A stretch of DNA of 64,000 nt from Catonella massiliensis (GCF_016651435.1 NZ_JAEPRJ010000001.1:1984001-2048000), one strand, 5' to 3'. Numbered from the stretch's first letter, positions 14,859-24,795 are shown. Made by a program: numbers and translations. The notes: a model not told the origin generated them from the letters alone.

Positions 14859-17453
14859 CTATATATCTTTTAGTTTTTTACTGCACACAAAATTCAAATA
14901 ATCTTTAGGCGTTATACCTGCAATTATGAACTCTTTGTGAACTGCTTCTCTCCATTCACTCTCTCCTATATCCGAAAATGTATTCCATACTCTCCGAATG
15001 ACATTAAGTGATTTAACAGCCCAATCAACATACTCATTTCTATTTACATAATATATATCTTCAGCATATATGCGTGCATCATCATCAATACCAGTTGAGT
15101 TGGTAATTAAAACTGTATATATATTAGCACTTTTTGTTATTCTTCTCTCATGTTCAACAATCCAAGCTCGATGCCTTCCGGCTTCACTGACATCTGATAT
15201 TGGAACCTTTTTCACCGGTTCTTTTTCCTCATAGATTTTATCTTCTGAAACAACTAAATTGTTTTCATTAATTATCCAGTATGGATCCGGTGCACCAGTA
15301 CTGTTAGGGTTTTCTGAAATAAATCCTAGCAATTCACCAAATTCTTTATGTCCTATTTCAAATTTGTTTCCATCAAGTGATTTCAAATTATTTAAAATGC
15401 TCTTGATTTTTTCCTCCATTTTTTGTAGCGTTGGTATAGATGAAAAAACACTTTCTATTCTTTCAATACAATCAAAGAAAAAGTCTGCATCTTTAACATC
15501 TTCACTTTTAACAGAAAATAGTTTTTCTTGTAATCCTGAAAGCCATCTTATACTTATATTTTCTTTTAATGCATCAGATAAAAATTGTACTCCTTGTGTC
15601 TTATACTCTTTTTCCCCATTTTGAAACAAGTAATAAGCCATACATCCCGCCATATAATTCCAAAAGCATTTATATCCATTTAACACAGGTGCATTTAGAT
15701 TTCCAACAATACTGCTGGCATAGTCAAATGCTGATTTATAATCTTTTTTCCATATTGAACATTGAAATTTCACTTCCAGGATTGCTGACTCATGTAATTT
15801 TTTATTAATTTGCTCCTCTGTCGTGTTTTTTTCATTCCAATATTCTTGCCTCAAATCAACAATATACTCTTCAGCTTTTTGCCATTCAGCAGTTCGATTT
15901 AAGAAATCTTTAGCCTGTTCTAACACATCGTTTACAGTTGAATAGTCCAGGGAGTTATCTAAACCAAATTGAATTTCTGCCCTCAACTCTGGTGCAAACA
16001 GCTTAATCTTTTCCTTCTTAGTCAGATCATTCTGAATAGTATCCCCCATTACACAAACAATAGAATAATCACTAGCATTTCTTGAACATCTCCCTACAGC
16101 CTGAATTATCCTCGTTCGTATTCTTTCTGCATATAGTTTTGATGCTCCCATTCTTGTAATCAAAAATTTTTCCTGCAAATTGGTAGTTTTCGGTAAATTC
16201 AAAATGAATAACAATCTGCTCTCATCATCGGAAAAATCCATGCCATCAAAACGATTTGCCAAAATAACCGTTGCCTCTGGAATATCTACAAATAGGTTTT
16301 TCGATTTTTCTATGTCCTCTGCCTCAAAAATTTTTGTACTCTCAAGATTCTCTTCAAAAATTTTTTTAATTTTATCTACTGATTTTATATCTGGAACAAG
16401 AAAGACACTTTTCTTGCACAAATTCTGGAGTTGTTTAATTACATTTTCGTGCTCATCTGCTCCCAATGATAAATCTGGAAAGGTAAAAAACTTTCTTCCC
16501 AGTCCTTTTTTATCCCAGTCATTCACTATTGGTAATTTAAAAATTTTCTCAATGCCTGTGATTCGTTCCAGCTCACCACTTTTTCCTAATGTTGCAGACA
16601 TCAATATTCTCTGCTTCGCATTAACAAATGCATCAAAAAACATAGTTGGTGCTACCCAAGGGCGTATGAGAATTTTTCTATTTGCAAAATATATATTACA
16701 TTCTTTCAAATTTTCTGATATATTCTGATACGCGTAATAATTTGAGTTTCCCTTTTCCATGCCTTGTCTCAAAATTTCTTGAAATTCATTAAGTCTATCT
16801 AATACTAAAGGCATTGGCAACATATTACACCATGCTGCAACATCAGAACTATACTCATCCTCTAGCAAATATTGGTAATCCGTTTCACTAATATATGGTT
16901 TTACCAGTTCTAAAACTTCACTAAAAGTTGTACTTTTACTATCTATCTGAACAGTCCAGTTCGATATAATATAGTCTTCACAGGAATGGACATCATCCAT
17001 TATTATGACATCCACATCATCAAAAAAAGAATGCCGTGCAAAAAAGGAACTATATGTTGTAACCCCAATTGCATCTGCCATAAGAAATCTATTTTTATCT
17101 GTTGGTAAATAATCTTTCTGCTTACCACAAAAAGAAACCGCTTTCAATCCATATTTCATGTTTGATTGTTCAACTACTTGATTCACCAATTGATTTGTTG
17201 GGCACAAAAACAATATCTTTTCTTTGTTTTTACGCCTTCTATATTCACCTATTAGTAATCCTACTAATGTTTTTCCACTTCCAGTTGGTAGTTCTAGGGC
17301 AACTGTTTTTTTATCCATATTTTTGTTGTATTCCTCTAACATGGTTGCCTGATAATCTAAAGGACCCATTATCTTTTTTAGTTTATTATCTTGATACATT
17401 TCTTGTGGTGATGAGTAAAAAAATTCCTCTGTTTTTCGTGTCTTAAAAGCCAT
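14859..17453 (-). CDS. SF2 DEAD/DEAH-type helicase, probable defence-associated
   Basis: I place the start at ATG 17451-17453 (MAFKTRKTEEFFYSSPQEMY, 864 residues) because AGGGGG lies 8 nt upstream; an ATG 14 codons earlier lacks a ribosome site. Motifs: Walker A ELPTGSGKT (about 54-62), Ia FLCPTNQLVNQV, motif II MDDVH (unusual DDVH instead of DEAH/DEAD), motif III MSATL, motif VI IIQAVGRCSRNASDYSIV. The helicase core is followed by about 350 residues of helical C-terminal domain with no motif I recognise. The DinG/XPD-like motif VI and the island context resemble helicase subunits of defence systems such as HamB of Hachiman, but no HamA-like gene is present. Upstream lies an IS3 remnant, which could have replaced a partner. 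Confidence 0.8.
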   Translation of the reverse strand: MAFKTRKTEEFFYSSPQEMYQDNKLKKIMGPLDYQATMLEEYNKNMDKKTVALELPTGSGKTLVGLLIGEYRRRKNKEKILFLCPTNQLVNQVVEQSNMKYGLKAVSFCGKQKDYLPTDKNRFLMADAIGVTTYSSFFARHSFFDDVDVIIMDDVHSCEDYIISNWTVQIDSKSTTFSEVLELVKPYISETDYQYLLEDEYSSDVAAWCNMLPMPLVLDRLNEFQEILRQGMEKGNSNYYAYQNISENLKECNIYFANRKILIRPWVAPTMFFDAFVNAKQRILMSATLGKSGELERITGIEKIFKLPIVNDWDKKGLGRKFFTFPDLSLGADEHENVIKQLQNLCKKSVFLVPDIKSVDKIKKIFEENLESTKIFEAEDIEKSKNLFVDIPEATVILANRFDGMDFSDDESRLLFILNLPKTTNLQEKFLITRMGASKLYAERIRTRIIQAVGRCSRNASDYSIVCVMGDTIQNDLTKKEKIKLFAPELRAEIQFGLDNSLDYSTVNDVLEQAKDFLNRTAEWQKAEEYIVDLRQEYWNEKNTTEEQINKKLHESAILEVKFQCSIWKKDYKSAFDYASSIVGNLNAPVLNGYKCFWNYMAGCMAYYLFQNGEKEYKTQGVQFLSDALKENISIRWLSGLQEKLFSVKSEDVKDADFFFDCIERIESVFSSIPTLQKMEEKIKSILNNLKSLDGNKFEIGHKEFGELLGFISENPNSTGAPDPYWIINENNLVVSEDKIYEEKEPVKKVPISDVSEAGRHRAWIVEHERRITKSANIYTVLITNSTGIDDDARIYAEDIYYVNRNEYVDWAVKSLNVIRRVWNTFSDIGESEWREAVHKEFIIAGITPKDYLNFVCSKKLKDI

Positions 17454-17555
17454 AAGCGTACCCCCTAGTGTAATAATTATATTGCGGTCAAGCATTTTTG
17501 TAACACCATTACCTAAATTTTGTTACGGGGTTATTTAACCCCATAACTAGCCTCT

Positions 17556-17961
17556 TAAGGCGTTTTATATTTATTATAAGCATGTGGTCTGACAGAGTTA
17601 TAATGAACATAGGCAAATTCCTCAATGATGGCATAAGCTCTTTTTCAATATGATAACAATACTGATGAATTAGGTCTGTTTTTAGCATATTGAATTACCT
17701 TTTCATTGGAGCATTATCGTATGGATAACCTGCTTTACTCATACTCCTTGCTATTATAAGTTTTTTGCAAAATTCAGTTTACTCTTTAGAAGTGTACTGA
17801 CTGCTTTGGTCTGAATGAATTAGGAGATTAGTTAAATCAATCCCAGGCTGCGATTCAATTACCTTTTGTAGCGTACTGTAGGCAAAAGCTGCGGTTATAT
17901 TGCGGTATGTTATAACGGCTTTTTTCCTTGAAGCAGAAAATAATTGCATCTCAATGTTCAT
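17556..17961 (-). pseudogene. IS3-family transposase (OrfB) remnant
   Basis: The minus strand encodes LLIHSDQSSQYTSKE, then across a stop TEFCKKLIIARSMSKAGYPY and DNAPMKR. Another stop follows, then in a shifted frame AIIEEFAYVHYNSVRPHAY. These are the last parts of the DDE integrase core of an IS3-type OrfB. At least two stops and a frameshift kill it, and the N-terminal half is not recoverable upstream. It lies between the helicase start and the HD gene. From 17962 to 18294 no gene is seen. Confidence 0.85.
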
Positions 17962-18294
17962 ATACTTATGAACAGCTAATCGCTATCTTATAACCTTTAC
18001 ACACCAGACATTAGTGAGCAATCTTTTCCCCATCTACATCTGTGTGAATGATAAATCCTAGTTCAATACACCTCATATTCACCAAAGTCAATTAAAGCAT
18101 ATTAAAATCCTAATTTCATCTCCTAATTTACGCTACAATATAATTTCAATTATTTTATCGTAGAACCACTCCCTATTATATCATTTATTCACAAAAAATC
18201 TACCCCAAATCACCATTATTTTAGTTATATTTTGAGTTATCTCTTCATTCTCATCAACCTTTTGTAACATTTTGCAATTAACCATTTTTATTAA

Positions 18295-18332
18295 AAGCTG
18301 AACACACCGTAATCACTACAGATGTTCAGCTT
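18295..18332 (-). terminator. Rho-independent terminator after the HD-domain gene
   Basis: AAGCTGAACA and TGTTCAGCTT form a perfect 10-bp stem; on the minus strand the stem is followed by TTAATAAAAA, with the last stem bases supplying Ts. It lies about 40 bp beyond the stop of the HD gene. Confidence 0.7.
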
Positions 18333-18373
18333 TATCTTTAATACAATTTAGTATTATTATCAGCATTAAGTTA

Positions 18374-18895
18374 TCATCCTAGATATATTCTCACTCCTCC
18401 CCCCTCCAGCACCCCAAGCGCCTTCCTATACTTCTCTACCCTCTTTATATCCTTTTCCCTAACCTCCTTAAGCCTCGTCAAGTCCATATTGTGCTTTAAG
18501 TCAGCTATTTTTACTGCTCTAGCCAGTTCGTTGGCTTTGATTCCTTCGATATACTTAGTGTAATCAAGTTTTTTTGGCTTTGTGATTGCTTTAACTGCAT
18601 CTCCTATTTCTTTGCCAAATTCTTCGTATATCATCTCTATAGTTACTTCTGTATCTTCTACTGTATCATGGAGATAGGCTACTATCTTCTCCTTATGTGT
18701 GTGAACTGAATTAACAACGGTTTGAATATGGCCTGTAAAATAATCAACCCCTGCCTTATCAACCTGATTACTATGTGCTTGTTTAGATAATAACCTAGCT
18801 GATTCAAGCAGAGATTCATCTTTTGATGTATACGTTATTTTCTCATTTCCATCACATTCAAGGCTTGTATTGTTTGGCTCAATATTTTTAATCAT
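18374..18895 (-). CDS. HD-domain protein, small (p)ppGpp hydrolase-like
   Basis: The 173-residue protein carries the HD motifs of the RelA/SpoT hydrolase domain: AHSNQVDKAGVDYFTGH, YLHDTVEDT (the HD pair, about 79-87) and KIADLKHNMDLTRLKE. It lacks any synthetase, TGS or ACT domain, so it resembles stand-alone small alarmone hydrolases (Mesh1/SAH type). Such enzymes remove pyrophosphate from (p)ppGpp and can balance small synthetases. The first 30 residues are extra and poorly structured. No synthetase lies next to it. It sits at the edge of the mobile island and could be a cargo gene. Confidence 0.8.
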   Translation of the reverse strand: MIKNIEPNNTSLECDGNEKITYTSKDESLLESARLLSKQAHSNQVDKAGVDYFTGHIQTVVNSVHTHKEKIVAYLHDTVEDTEVTIEMIYEEFGKEIGDAVKAITKPKKLDYTKYIEGIKANELARAVKIADLKHNMDLTRLKEVREKDIKRVEKYRKALGVLEGGGVRIYLG

Positions 18896-19099
18896 TCTAA
18901 CTCCCTATGTGGTTACACAGCAGGAAGGCAAGTGTTATATCATCTCTGCAGTGTTATAATGTATTTTTTCTCCAACACTAGTTCAACACAGATATTACAT
19001 AATCACTAATTCTAATATCAAGATTGTTTCTACGTACACTTTGTATACAATAAGCGACTGATGGCCATCACCTCTTCTAAGGACAACTAACACCTATGA

Positions 19100-19503
19100 G
19101 AAATTCTAATTTGTGGGGCTGATGTGGTTGTGTATCTGACTAAGGCACGCCTTCACTAATAAATGTCCAGACTCGCTACGGTTTTTCTGTAAGATGCTGT
19201 TGTAATATGGCTTTGTTGACGAAAAACCTGATGCGCTCGCTTAGGCATTATTAGTTCCGGCTGTTTGATTGACGAATGACTACAAACAAACACATTAGCC
19301 ACAAAGGGGGCAGGTGAGTGGCTGTCTTTAATTTGGCATTTGAGTTGTAATTTGTATAAACTTAAGGTGCCAGCTCCGAATGATAAATTCTAAGCGAGCG
19401 CATTAGGCGGAGCGAAGCGGATGCCGGAGCGAGTCTGAAATGTTATCATTCGGAGCGTCACTTAGGTTAATTTATATAACAACTCTATAAATTAGAATTT
19501 ACA
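19100..19503. repeat. About 400-bp element with terminal and nested inverted repeats (MITE-like or structured RNA)
   Basis: No gene lies in 18,896-19,662. Within it AAATTCTAATTT near 19,101 and AAATTAGAATTT near 19,490 are inverted repeats at the outer ends. Inside them CAGACTCGCT (19168-19177) pairs with AGCGAGTCTG (19428-19437). The 14-bp ATGCGCTCGCTTAG (19231-19244) pairs with CTAAGCGAGCGCAT (19390-19403). GCTCCGAATGATAA (19373-19386) pairs with TTATCATTCGGAGC (19443-19456). The last pair competes with the others, so alternative folds are possible. Composition is more GC-rich than the flanks. Confidence 0.65.
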
Positions 19504-19612
19504 GTATATGAGTGTCAAAAACATAAAAATCTACCAGACTTTCTTACAAGAAAATCTATTATTTTTTCCACCTGAGCTTTATAGAAGATTTCAATGAGAT
19601 TTTCTATCAAAC

Positions 19613-19641
19613 AAAAAAAAGTACAGAGAGCAGAAGCTCTC
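19613..19641 (-). terminator. Terminator of ppdK
   Basis: On the minus strand GAGAGC-TTCT-GCTCTC is followed by TGTAC and a run of eight Ts, about 20 bp after the ppdK stop. Confidence 0.85.
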
Positions 19642-19662
19642 CATACTCTATATACTTATCTA

Positions 19663-22299
19663 TTATTTCGCCTTCTTCTCAGCGATAGCAGCCTGTGCTG
19701 CTGCAAGTCTTGCCACTGGTACTCTAAATGGTGAGCAGGATACATAGTCAAGACCGATCTTGTGGCAGAACTCAACAGATGATGGATCTCCACCGTGCTC
19801 GCCGCAGATACCGATGTGAAGCTTTGGATTAACAGGTCTGCCAAGCTTGATAGCCATTTCCATAAGCTTTCCTACACCGTTCTGGTCAAGCTTTGCAAAT
19901 GGGTCATTCTCGAATATCTTGGTGTCATAGTAAGCGTTAAGGAACTTACCGGCATCATCACGAGAGAAACCAAATGTCATCTGTGTAAGGTCGTTAGTAC
20001 CGAAGCAGAAGAAGTCAGCTTCCTTAGCGATCTCATCAGCAGTGAGGCAAGCACGAGGAATCTCTATCATAGTACCAACCTCATAGTGAAGGTCTGCACC
20101 AGCTGCCTTAATCTCAGCATCTGCGGTCTCTACTACTATCTTCTTAACAAACTTAAGCTCTTTTACTTCACTTGTAAGAGGAATCATAATCTCTGGAACT
20201 ACCTTCCAGTCAGGATGCTTCTTCTGTACATTGATAGCTGCACGGATAACAGCCTTTGTCTGCATCTTAGCAATCTCAGGATAGGTAACTGCAAGACGAA
20301 GTCCTCTGTGTCCCATCATAGGGTTGAACTCGTGAAGTCCTGTGATTATATCCTTGATAGCCTGAACGCTCTTGCCCTGTGCATCTGCAAGCTTCTGAAT
20401 CTCTTCCTCTGTTGTAGGAACGAACTCGTGAAGAGGTGGGTCAAGGAAACGGATAGTAACAGGTGTTCCCTCAAGTGCCTCATAAAGCTGCTCGAAGTCT
20501 CCCTGCTGATATGGAAGAATCTTCTCAAGAGCTGCTTCTCTTCCTTCTACTGTGTCTGAACAAATCATCTCTCTGAATGCTGCAATTCTGTCAGCTTCGA
20601 AGAACATGTGCTCTGTACGGCAAAGACCGATACCTTCTGCACCAAGCTCACGAGCCTTCTTAGCATCTGTAGGTGTATCTGCATTTGTTCTAACTCTAAG
20701 TCTTCTATACTTGTCTGCCCAAGCCATGATTCTACCGAACTCACCTGCGATAGTAGCATCAACTGTAGGGATTAAGCCTTCATAGATATTACCTGTGGTA
20801 CCATCGATAGAGATTTCATCTCCCTCGTGGAAGGTCTTGCCGCCAAGAGTGAACTTCTTGTTAGCCTCGTCCATAACGATGTCACCACAACCGGATACAC
20901 AGCAGGTACCCATACCACGGGCAACTACGGCTGCGTGAGATGTCATACCGCCACGAACTGTGAGGATACCCTGTGCAGACTTCATACCTGAAATATCCTC
21001 AGGAGAGGTCTCAAGACGAACGAGAACCACCTTCTCACCACGTCCTGCCCAAGCTACAGCGTCATCTGCTGTAAATACTGCCTTACCGCAAGCTGCACCA
21101 GGAGAAGCTCCAAGTCCCTTGCCAAGTGGTGTAGCAGCCTTAAGTGCCTTAGCATCAAACTGTGGGTGAAGGAGAGTATCAAGGTTACGAGGGTCAATCA
21201 TTGCAACAGCCTCTTCCTCAGTTCTCATACCCTCGTCAACGAGGTCACAAGCTATCTTAAGAGCAGCCTGAGCTGTTCTCTTACCATTTCTGGTCTGAAG
21301 CATATAAAGCTTACCATGTTCAACTGTAAACTCCATATCCTGCATATCTCTATAGTGCTTCTCAAGTGTAGAGCAAACTTCATTGAACTCCTTGAAAGCC
21401 TCTGGGAACTTATTAGCCATCTCATCAATGTGCATAGGTGTACGAACGCCTGCAACTACGTCCTCTCCCTGTGCATTGGTAAGGAATTCTCCGAAAAGTC
21501 CCTTAGCGCCTGTAGCAGGGTCTCTTGTAAATGCAACACCTGTACCGCAGTCATCACCCATGTTACCAAATGCCATAGACTGTACGTTAACAGCTGTTCC
21601 CCATGAATAAGGGATATCGTTGTCACGACGGTAAACGTTGGCACGAGGGTTGTCCCAAGAACGGAATACTGCCTGGATTGCTCCGTAAAGCTGTTCCTTT
21701 GGATCGGTAGGGAAGTCCTTACCAATCTTTGACTTGTACTCTTCCTTGAACTGTCCTGCAAGCTTCTCAAGATCCTCAGCTGTAAGGTCAACGTCCTGAG
21801 TAACTCCCTTTTCTTCCTTCATCTTGTCTATAAGCTCTTCAAAGTACTTCTTACCAACTTCCATAACTACGTCAGAGTACATCTGAATAAATCTTCTATA
21901 GCAGTCCCAAGCCCAACGAGGGTTTCCTGACTTCTCAGCGATAACATGTACAACGTCCTCATTAAGACCAAGGTTAAGAATTGTGTCCATCATACCTGGC
22001 ATTGAGGCTCTGGCACCTGAACGAACTGAAACAAGAAGTGGATTTTCATGATCTCCAAATTTCTTACCTGTGATTGCTTCGAGCTTTACGATATGCTCGT
22101 CTATCTGACCACGGATCTCATCATTAATCTTCTTACCGTCTTCATAGTACTGAGTGCAGGCTTCTGTTGTTACAGTAAAGCCCTGAGGTACCGGAAGTCC
22201 GATATTTGTCATTTCTGCAAGGTTTGCACCTTTACCACCAAGAAGCTCACGCATCTCAGCTTTTCCTTCAGTGAATAGATATACCCACTTTCTTGCCAT
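19663..22299 (-). CDS. ppdK: Pyruvate, phosphate dikinase
   Basis: The 878-residue product is full length for PPDK, which interconverts pyruvate, ATP and phosphate with PEP, AMP and pyrophosphate in the cytoplasm. The N-terminal nucleotide-binding domain starts MARKWVYLFTEGKAEMRELL and includes GGKGANLAEM. The phosphohistidine domain has the catalytic-His motif GGMTSHAAVVARGMG. The C-terminal TIM barrel has FGTNDLTQMTFGFSRDDA and ends with ICGEHGGDPSS and the active-site VSCSPFRVPVARLAAAQA. Start chosen at ATG with AGGAGG upstream. Together with gpmI two genes on and pckA in the same window, it suggests pyrophosphate-based, reversible lower glycolysis. It is transcribed alone with its own terminator. 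Confidence 0.97.
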   Translation of the reverse strand: MARKWVYLFTEGKAEMRELLGGKGANLAEMTNIGLPVPQGFTVTTEACTQYYEDGKKINDEIRGQIDEHIVKLEAITGKKFGDHENPLLVSVRSGARASMPGMMDTILNLGLNEDVVHVIAEKSGNPRWAWDCYRRFIQMYSDVVMEVGKKYFEELIDKMKEEKGVTQDVDLTAEDLEKLAGQFKEEYKSKIGKDFPTDPKEQLYGAIQAVFRSWDNPRANVYRRDNDIPYSWGTAVNVQSMAFGNMGDDCGTGVAFTRDPATGAKGLFGEFLTNAQGEDVVAGVRTPMHIDEMANKFPEAFKEFNEVCSTLEKHYRDMQDMEFTVEHGKLYMLQTRNGKRTAQAALKIACDLVDEGMRTEEEAVAMIDPRNLDTLLHPQFDAKALKAATPLGKGLGASPGAACGKAVFTADDAVAWAGRGEKVVLVRLETSPEDISGMKSAQGILTVRGGMTSHAAVVARGMGTCCVSGCGDIVMDEANKKFTLGGKTFHEGDEISIDGTTGNIYEGLIPTVDATIAGEFGRIMAWADKYRRLRVRTNADTPTDAKKARELGAEGIGLCRTEHMFFEADRIAAFREMICSDTVEGREAALEKILPYQQGDFEQLYEALEGTPVTIRFLDPPLHEFVPTTEEEIQKLADAQGKSVQAIKDIITGLHEFNPMMGHRGLRLAVTYPEIAKMQTKAVIRAAINVQKKHPDWKVVPEIMIPLTSEVKELKFVKKIVVETADAEIKAAGADLHYEVGTMIEIPRACLTADEIAKEADFFCFGTNDLTQMTFGFSRDDAGKFLNAYYDTKIFENDPFAKLDQNGVGKLMEMAIKLGRPVNPKLHIGICGEHGGDPSSVEFCHKIGLDYVSCSPFRVPVARLAAAQAAIAEKKAK

Positions 22300-22571
22300 T
22301 GTATTTTCCTCCTGTTGTTACTCTGTAGGACCAGATAATTAGAGTCCTCTCAGAAAAATTTACACTTACCTTCAAAATGTCGACCTAACTCGACACTTCA
22401 AGCATAATCTTAACACATTTTATTCTTTATGTCATTATTTTTCATCATAAAACCATGCTAGATTTATTTCGCTTTTTTCGTATATCTTTGGTAGTTTTTA
22501 CCATAAAACAGCAATCTTAATTTTAGCGGGAAAGAATAGTGAACACTCGGAAACTTTTTTAAATAAAAAAT

Positions 22572-22620
22572 ATCTGTGCAATCAGAAATAAAAGCCTAAG
22601 TTATTTCTTTTTGCACAGAT
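22572..22620 (-). terminator. Terminator of the DUF4288-like gene / gpmI unit
   Basis: ATCTGTGCAA pairs with TTGCACAGAT, with an inner AGAAATAA/TTATTTCT stem; on the minus strand ATTTTTTATTT follows. The rest of the gap upstream of ppdK (22,300-22,571) shows nothing else. Confidence 0.8.
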
Positions 22621-22658
22621 ACTAATCAGTTATAGCAATTTTTGTATAATATGCTATT

Positions 22659-23027
22659 TCATTTCGTTATGGAAAAGTCAGGATAATATTTTTCTATAAC
22701 ATCAGCCACCACCATCGATTTTTTCTCTATGAAATGCCTGCAGTATATTTCCGTAAAATTATCAAATTCTACATTTTCAAATAAGTTAAAATAATCAATT
22801 ACGGCAACAACTTCAACAGAGACTTCTTCTCCGTAAGCATTCGTATACTTATTGGCTGATATTTTCTTTGCAAAATATTCTAACAGTTCTTCTGGTGATG
22901 TTTCTTCAAAAAAATCATCTTCAAGCTCACACAAAACAATGCTCTCTTCAAAGATTTTTGCATCATCTTCAGATACATAGTTTTCTATTTTGCATTCTTT
23001 TAACAATACTACACTGTACTTTTCCAT
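22659..23027 (-). CDS. DUF4288-like hypothetical protein
   Basis: A 122-residue acidic cytoplasmic protein starting MEKYSVVLLKECKIENYVSE. The order of segments (short beta opening, ESIVLCELEDDFFEE, then NAYGEEVSVEVVAVIDYFNL and TEIYCRHF) is like DUF4288 proteins, which have no known function. It starts 18 bp after the stop of gpmI on the same strand, so it probably shares the gpmI transcript, ending at the terminator 40 bp downstream. Family assignment is by memory of the pattern and moderate only. Confidence 0.6.
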   Translation of the reverse strand: MEKYSVVLLKECKIENYVSEDDAKIFEESIVLCELEDDFFEETSPEELLEYFAKKISANKYTNAYGEEVSVEVVAVIDYFNLFENVEFDNFTEIYCRHFIEKKSMVVADVIEKYYPDFSITK

Positions 23028-23045
23028 AACTATTTTTTATAAGAT

Positions 23046-24590
23046 TTATTTTTTAATTAAAAGCGACTTTCCAGTCATTTCAGCAGGCTGTGGAAGCCCC
23101 ATAAGCTCAAGGAGTGTAGGGATGATGTCGCAGAGCTTGCCATCCTCTGCAAGACCATACTCTTCTCCCGCATTCACAAGGATGAAAGGCACAGGGTTGG
23201 TTGTGTGGGCAGTCCAAGGCTCTCCTGTCTCGTAGTCAATCATCTGCTCGGCATTTCCGTGGTCAGCGCAGATGAACATAGCACCGTCAACTTCTTTAAC
23301 AGCCTCTACCACTCTTCCTACGCAGGTATCAACTGCCTCTATAGCCTTCACCGCTGCTTCCATGACTCCTGTATGTCCAACCATATCAGGGTTTGCGAAG
23401 TTACAGATAATCGCGTCATACTTTCCACTCTTTATAGCATTTACAAGTCCGTCACATACCTCAAATATGCTCATTTCAGGCTGTAAGTCATAGGTTGCAA
23501 CCTTAGGTGACTTTACAAGGATTCTGTCTTCTCCGGGGAACGGCTCCTCTACGCCGCCATTAAAGAAGAAGGTAACGTGTGCATACTTCTCAGTCTCTGC
23601 GGTACGAAGCTGTGTTTTGCCAAGCTTTGAGAGATACTCCCCGAAGGTGTTCTTAACGTCTATCTTGTTGAAAGCAACTGTCTTGTTAAGCATATTTGAA
23701 TCATAGTCTGTAAAGCAGACAAACTTAGTCTTAATCCTCCCACCTCTTCTCTCAAACCCGTCAAAATCATCATTACAGAAGGCCTTTGATATCTCTCTTG
23801 CCCTGTCAGGACGGAAGTTGAAGAAGATGATGCTGTCATCATTTTTGATAGTAGCAACAGGTGCGCCGTCTCTCTCAATTACAGTAGGTACAACGAACTC
23901 ATCGGTTACATCACCGCCGTATGAGCTTTCTATGGCAGCCACAGGGTCTGTGGCTGTATTACCTTCACCGTATACCATAGCCTTATATGCAAGCTCCACT
24001 CTGTCCCAACGGTTATCCCTGTCCATAGCATAGTAGCGTCCCATTACGGTAGCCACCTTGCCTACGCCAAGCTCATTCATCTTAGCTACAGCATCTGCTA
24101 CGAAGTCACGGCCACTCTTAGGAGGTGTGTCCCTTCCGTCCAGGAAGCAGTGGAGATAAACCTTATCAAGGCCTTCCTTTTTAGCAAGCTCCAAAAGTCC
24201 GTACATATGAGTAATATGGCTGTGTACTCCACCATCAGAGAGAAGTCCCATCAAGTGAAGAGCGCTGTTTTTCTCCTTACAGTTTTTAACTGCTGATAGA
24301 AGTGCCTCATTCTTAAAGAAATCTCCGTCCTCTATCTCTTTTGTGATTCTGGTAAGCTCCTGATATATGATTCTTCCTGCACCCATATTCATATGTCCTA
24401 CCTCAGAGTTACCCATCTGTCCGTCAGGAAGACCTACAGCCAGGCCGCTTGCATATCCCTTTTTCCAAGGATAAGTCTTCATAATCGCATCTAAATTAGG
24501 CTTCTTCGCCTGTGCTATTGCATTATAGTCTTCTCTTTCATTAATTCCAAATCCATCCATTATTAAAAGTACTACCGGTCTTTTAGCCAT
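23046..24590 (-). CDS. gpmI: 2,3-bisphosphoglycerate-independent phosphoglycerate mutase
   Basis: Start set at ATG 24588-24590 (MAKRPVVLLIMDGFGINERE, 514 residues), which has AAAGGAGC 6 nt upstream; an ATG seven codons earlier lacks a site. The protein has the alkaline-phosphatase-type metal motif IMDGFG and the phosphoserine motif MGNSEVGHMNMGAGR. It also shows LLSDGGVHSH, HCFLDGRDTPPKSG, FNFRPDRAREI and the C-terminal metal motif ICADHGNAEQM. It interconverts 3- and 2-phosphoglycerate using two Mn ions. Length is normal and the frame intact. Confidence 0.97.
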   Translation of the reverse strand: MAKRPVVLLIMDGFGINEREDYNAIAQAKKPNLDAIMKTYPWKKGYASGLAVGLPDGQMGNSEVGHMNMGAGRIIYQELTRITKEIEDGDFFKNEALLSAVKNCKEKNSALHLMGLLSDGGVHSHITHMYGLLELAKKEGLDKVYLHCFLDGRDTPPKSGRDFVADAVAKMNELGVGKVATVMGRYYAMDRDNRWDRVELAYKAMVYGEGNTATDPVAAIESSYGGDVTDEFVVPTVIERDGAPVATIKNDDSIIFFNFRPDRAREISKAFCNDDFDGFERRGGRIKTKFVCFTDYDSNMLNKTVAFNKIDVKNTFGEYLSKLGKTQLRTAETEKYAHVTFFFNGGVEEPFPGEDRILVKSPKVATYDLQPEMSIFEVCDGLVNAIKSGKYDAIICNFANPDMVGHTGVMEAAVKAIEAVDTCVGRVVEAVKEVDGAMFICADHGNAEQMIDYETGEPWTAHTTNPVPFILVNAGEEYGLAEDGKLCDIIPTLLELMGLPQPAEMTGKSLLIKK

Positions 24591-24701
24591 TATTTTGCTC
24601 CTTTCAAGCATAAAACAAACATACCCCTTAGGGTTTTTAACTTGTGCGTTATTATACTATAAAATTATTTAAAACTCAAATGTAAAGATACAAGTGCCTA
24701 A

Positions 24702-24795
24702 TATTTTTGCGAGGGCCTTGCTAAGTGCGGCAGTTGCAGGCCTGTATCAATAGGTATCAAAACTCATTATGACTACATCATTATATACATAGGTA
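24702..24795 (+). repeat. Intergenic two-hairpin repeat, copy 1
   Basis: AGGGCCTTGC...GCAGGCCT hairpin followed by GTATCAATAGGTATCAAA and ACTACATCATTATATACAT. The same layout, with partly different stem bases that keep pairing, occurs at 28570-28663 on the other side of the MocR gene. Confidence 0.55.
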
